Origin: Clostridia bacterium | GTDB taxonomy: Bacteria; Bacillota_A; Clostridia; Christensenellales; Aristaeellaceae | Assembly: GCA_900754775.1 (NCBI GenBank) | Contig: CAAEDZ010000150.1 | Span: 1-5,104, forward strand | DNA: 5,104 nucleotides | Direction: 5' to 3' | Part shown: one piece after another, positions 4,730-5,104 of the stretch | Layout: each line of letters begins with the position of its first letter | Numbering within the stretch: the first letter of the stretch is position 1 | Made by a program: the position numbers and the translations under genes | The notes under the pieces: generated by a model | Databases searched by the model: none | What the model was told of the DNA's origin: nothing | The model's input: the letters and a program-made list of their open reading frames with translations, nothing else

Positions 4730-5104
4730 AGCTGTTGTTTGAAAAGAGCGTTCCCGGGCGCGGCATGGACATACTGCCGCCGCTGGACGTGCCGGACTGC
4801 CCCCTGGAGGCGGGGCTTGCGCGCGAAAAGGCGCTGCGGCTTCCGCAGATGGCCGAGGGCGACCTCTGCCGCCACTACCGGGCGCTGGAAAAACGCGCCC
4901 ACGGCGTCTGCGACGGCTTTTACCCGCTCGGTTCCTGCACGATGAAGTACAACCCCAAGATCGACGAGGAGATGGCCGCGCTTGACGGCTTCACCGGCGT
5001 GCATCCGTTGCAGGATGTGAAGGACGCGCAGGGCTGTCTGGAAGTGTACGCCCGCGCGGAGGCGTCGCTGAAGGAGATCACCGGCATGGACGCGGTGACC
5101 TTCC
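4726..5104 (+). CDS. gcvPB: Glycine dehydrogenase (decarboxylating) subunit 2, P-protein beta half, cut by window edge
   Basis: Only the first 126 codons are present; the frame is open to the right edge, so the C-terminal three quarters or so lie outside. GcvPB carries the PLP-binding lysine of the P-protein, further downstream than this window reaches. The visible part matches the family: MKLLFEKSVPGR (1-12), LPPLDVP (17-23), a variable segment, then CRHYRALEKRAHGVCDGFYP (48-67) leading into LGSCTMKYNPKI (68-79), FTGVHPLQ (89-96) and LKEITGMDAVTF (115-126). The ATG overlaps the gcvPA stop by four bases (ATGA), and GGGGAGG (4712-4718) lies 7 bases upstream, indicating translational coupling and equal production of the two halves. 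Confidence 0.95.
   Translation, partial: MKLLFEKSVPGRGMDILPPLDVPDCPLEAGLAREKALRLPQMAEGDLCRHYRALEKRAHGVCDGFYPLGSCTMKYNPKIDEEMAALDGFTGVHPLQDVKDAQGCLEVYARAEASLKEITGMDAVTF

Overview
The window looks like chromosomal DNA of a GC-rich member of the Clostridia (Firmicutes). The signs are a glycine-riboswitch-controlled glycine cleavage operon with glycine decarboxylase split into two subunits (gcvPA/gcvPB), strong AGGAGG-type ribosome binding sites, classical TTGACA/TAAAAT promoters, a DUF4342-type protein, and a clostridial-style two-helix membrane protein. Genus cannot be decided from the sequence.

Layout. Positions 7-552 (minus strand) encode a DUF4342-type protein with an EF-Ts/UBA-like N-terminus and a membrane hairpin; it has its own extended -10 promoter. 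Positions 553-845 hold no gene, but contain a diverged repeat with a promoter-like sequence (665-734) and a minus-strand terminator (782-811). Positions about 788-1546 form a small minus-strand transcription unit of lower GC: an AT-rich promoter region with a 12-bp palindrome, a short frameshifted gene (1308-1476), a two-helix membrane protein with a C-terminal zinc ribbon (846-1292), and the terminator. A second, better-preserved copy of the repeat lies at 1643-1711 and carries the operon promoter (TTGACA-17-TAAAAT). From there to the right edge everything is on the plus strand: tandem glycine riboswitch (about 1714-1873), intrinsic terminator (1869-1904), gcvT (1927-2997), gcvH (3031-3417), gcvPA (3419-4729) and the first 126 codons of gcvPB (4726 to the edge).

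How the genes work together. GcvPA/GcvPB (P-protein) decarboxylate glycine and load the aminomethyl group on the lipoyl lysine of GcvH. GcvT transfers the one-carbon unit to tetrahydrofolate and releases ammonia. The L-protein (dihydrolipoamide dehydrogenase) is not in the window. The leader RNA can be read mechanistically: the 3' strand of the second aptamer's P1 helix (CAGAG, 1869-1873) is also the start of a 12-bp terminator stem. Glycine binding should therefore prevent termination and switch the operon on.

Most unusual structure: the lower-GC minus-strand unit sits between two direct copies of a promoter-bearing repeat about 977 bp apart. Only the right copy is followed by a riboswitch. 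I see no sign of a wholly new system; the repeat, the broken small gene and the membrane zinc-ribbon protein are the parts not explained by standard annotation.
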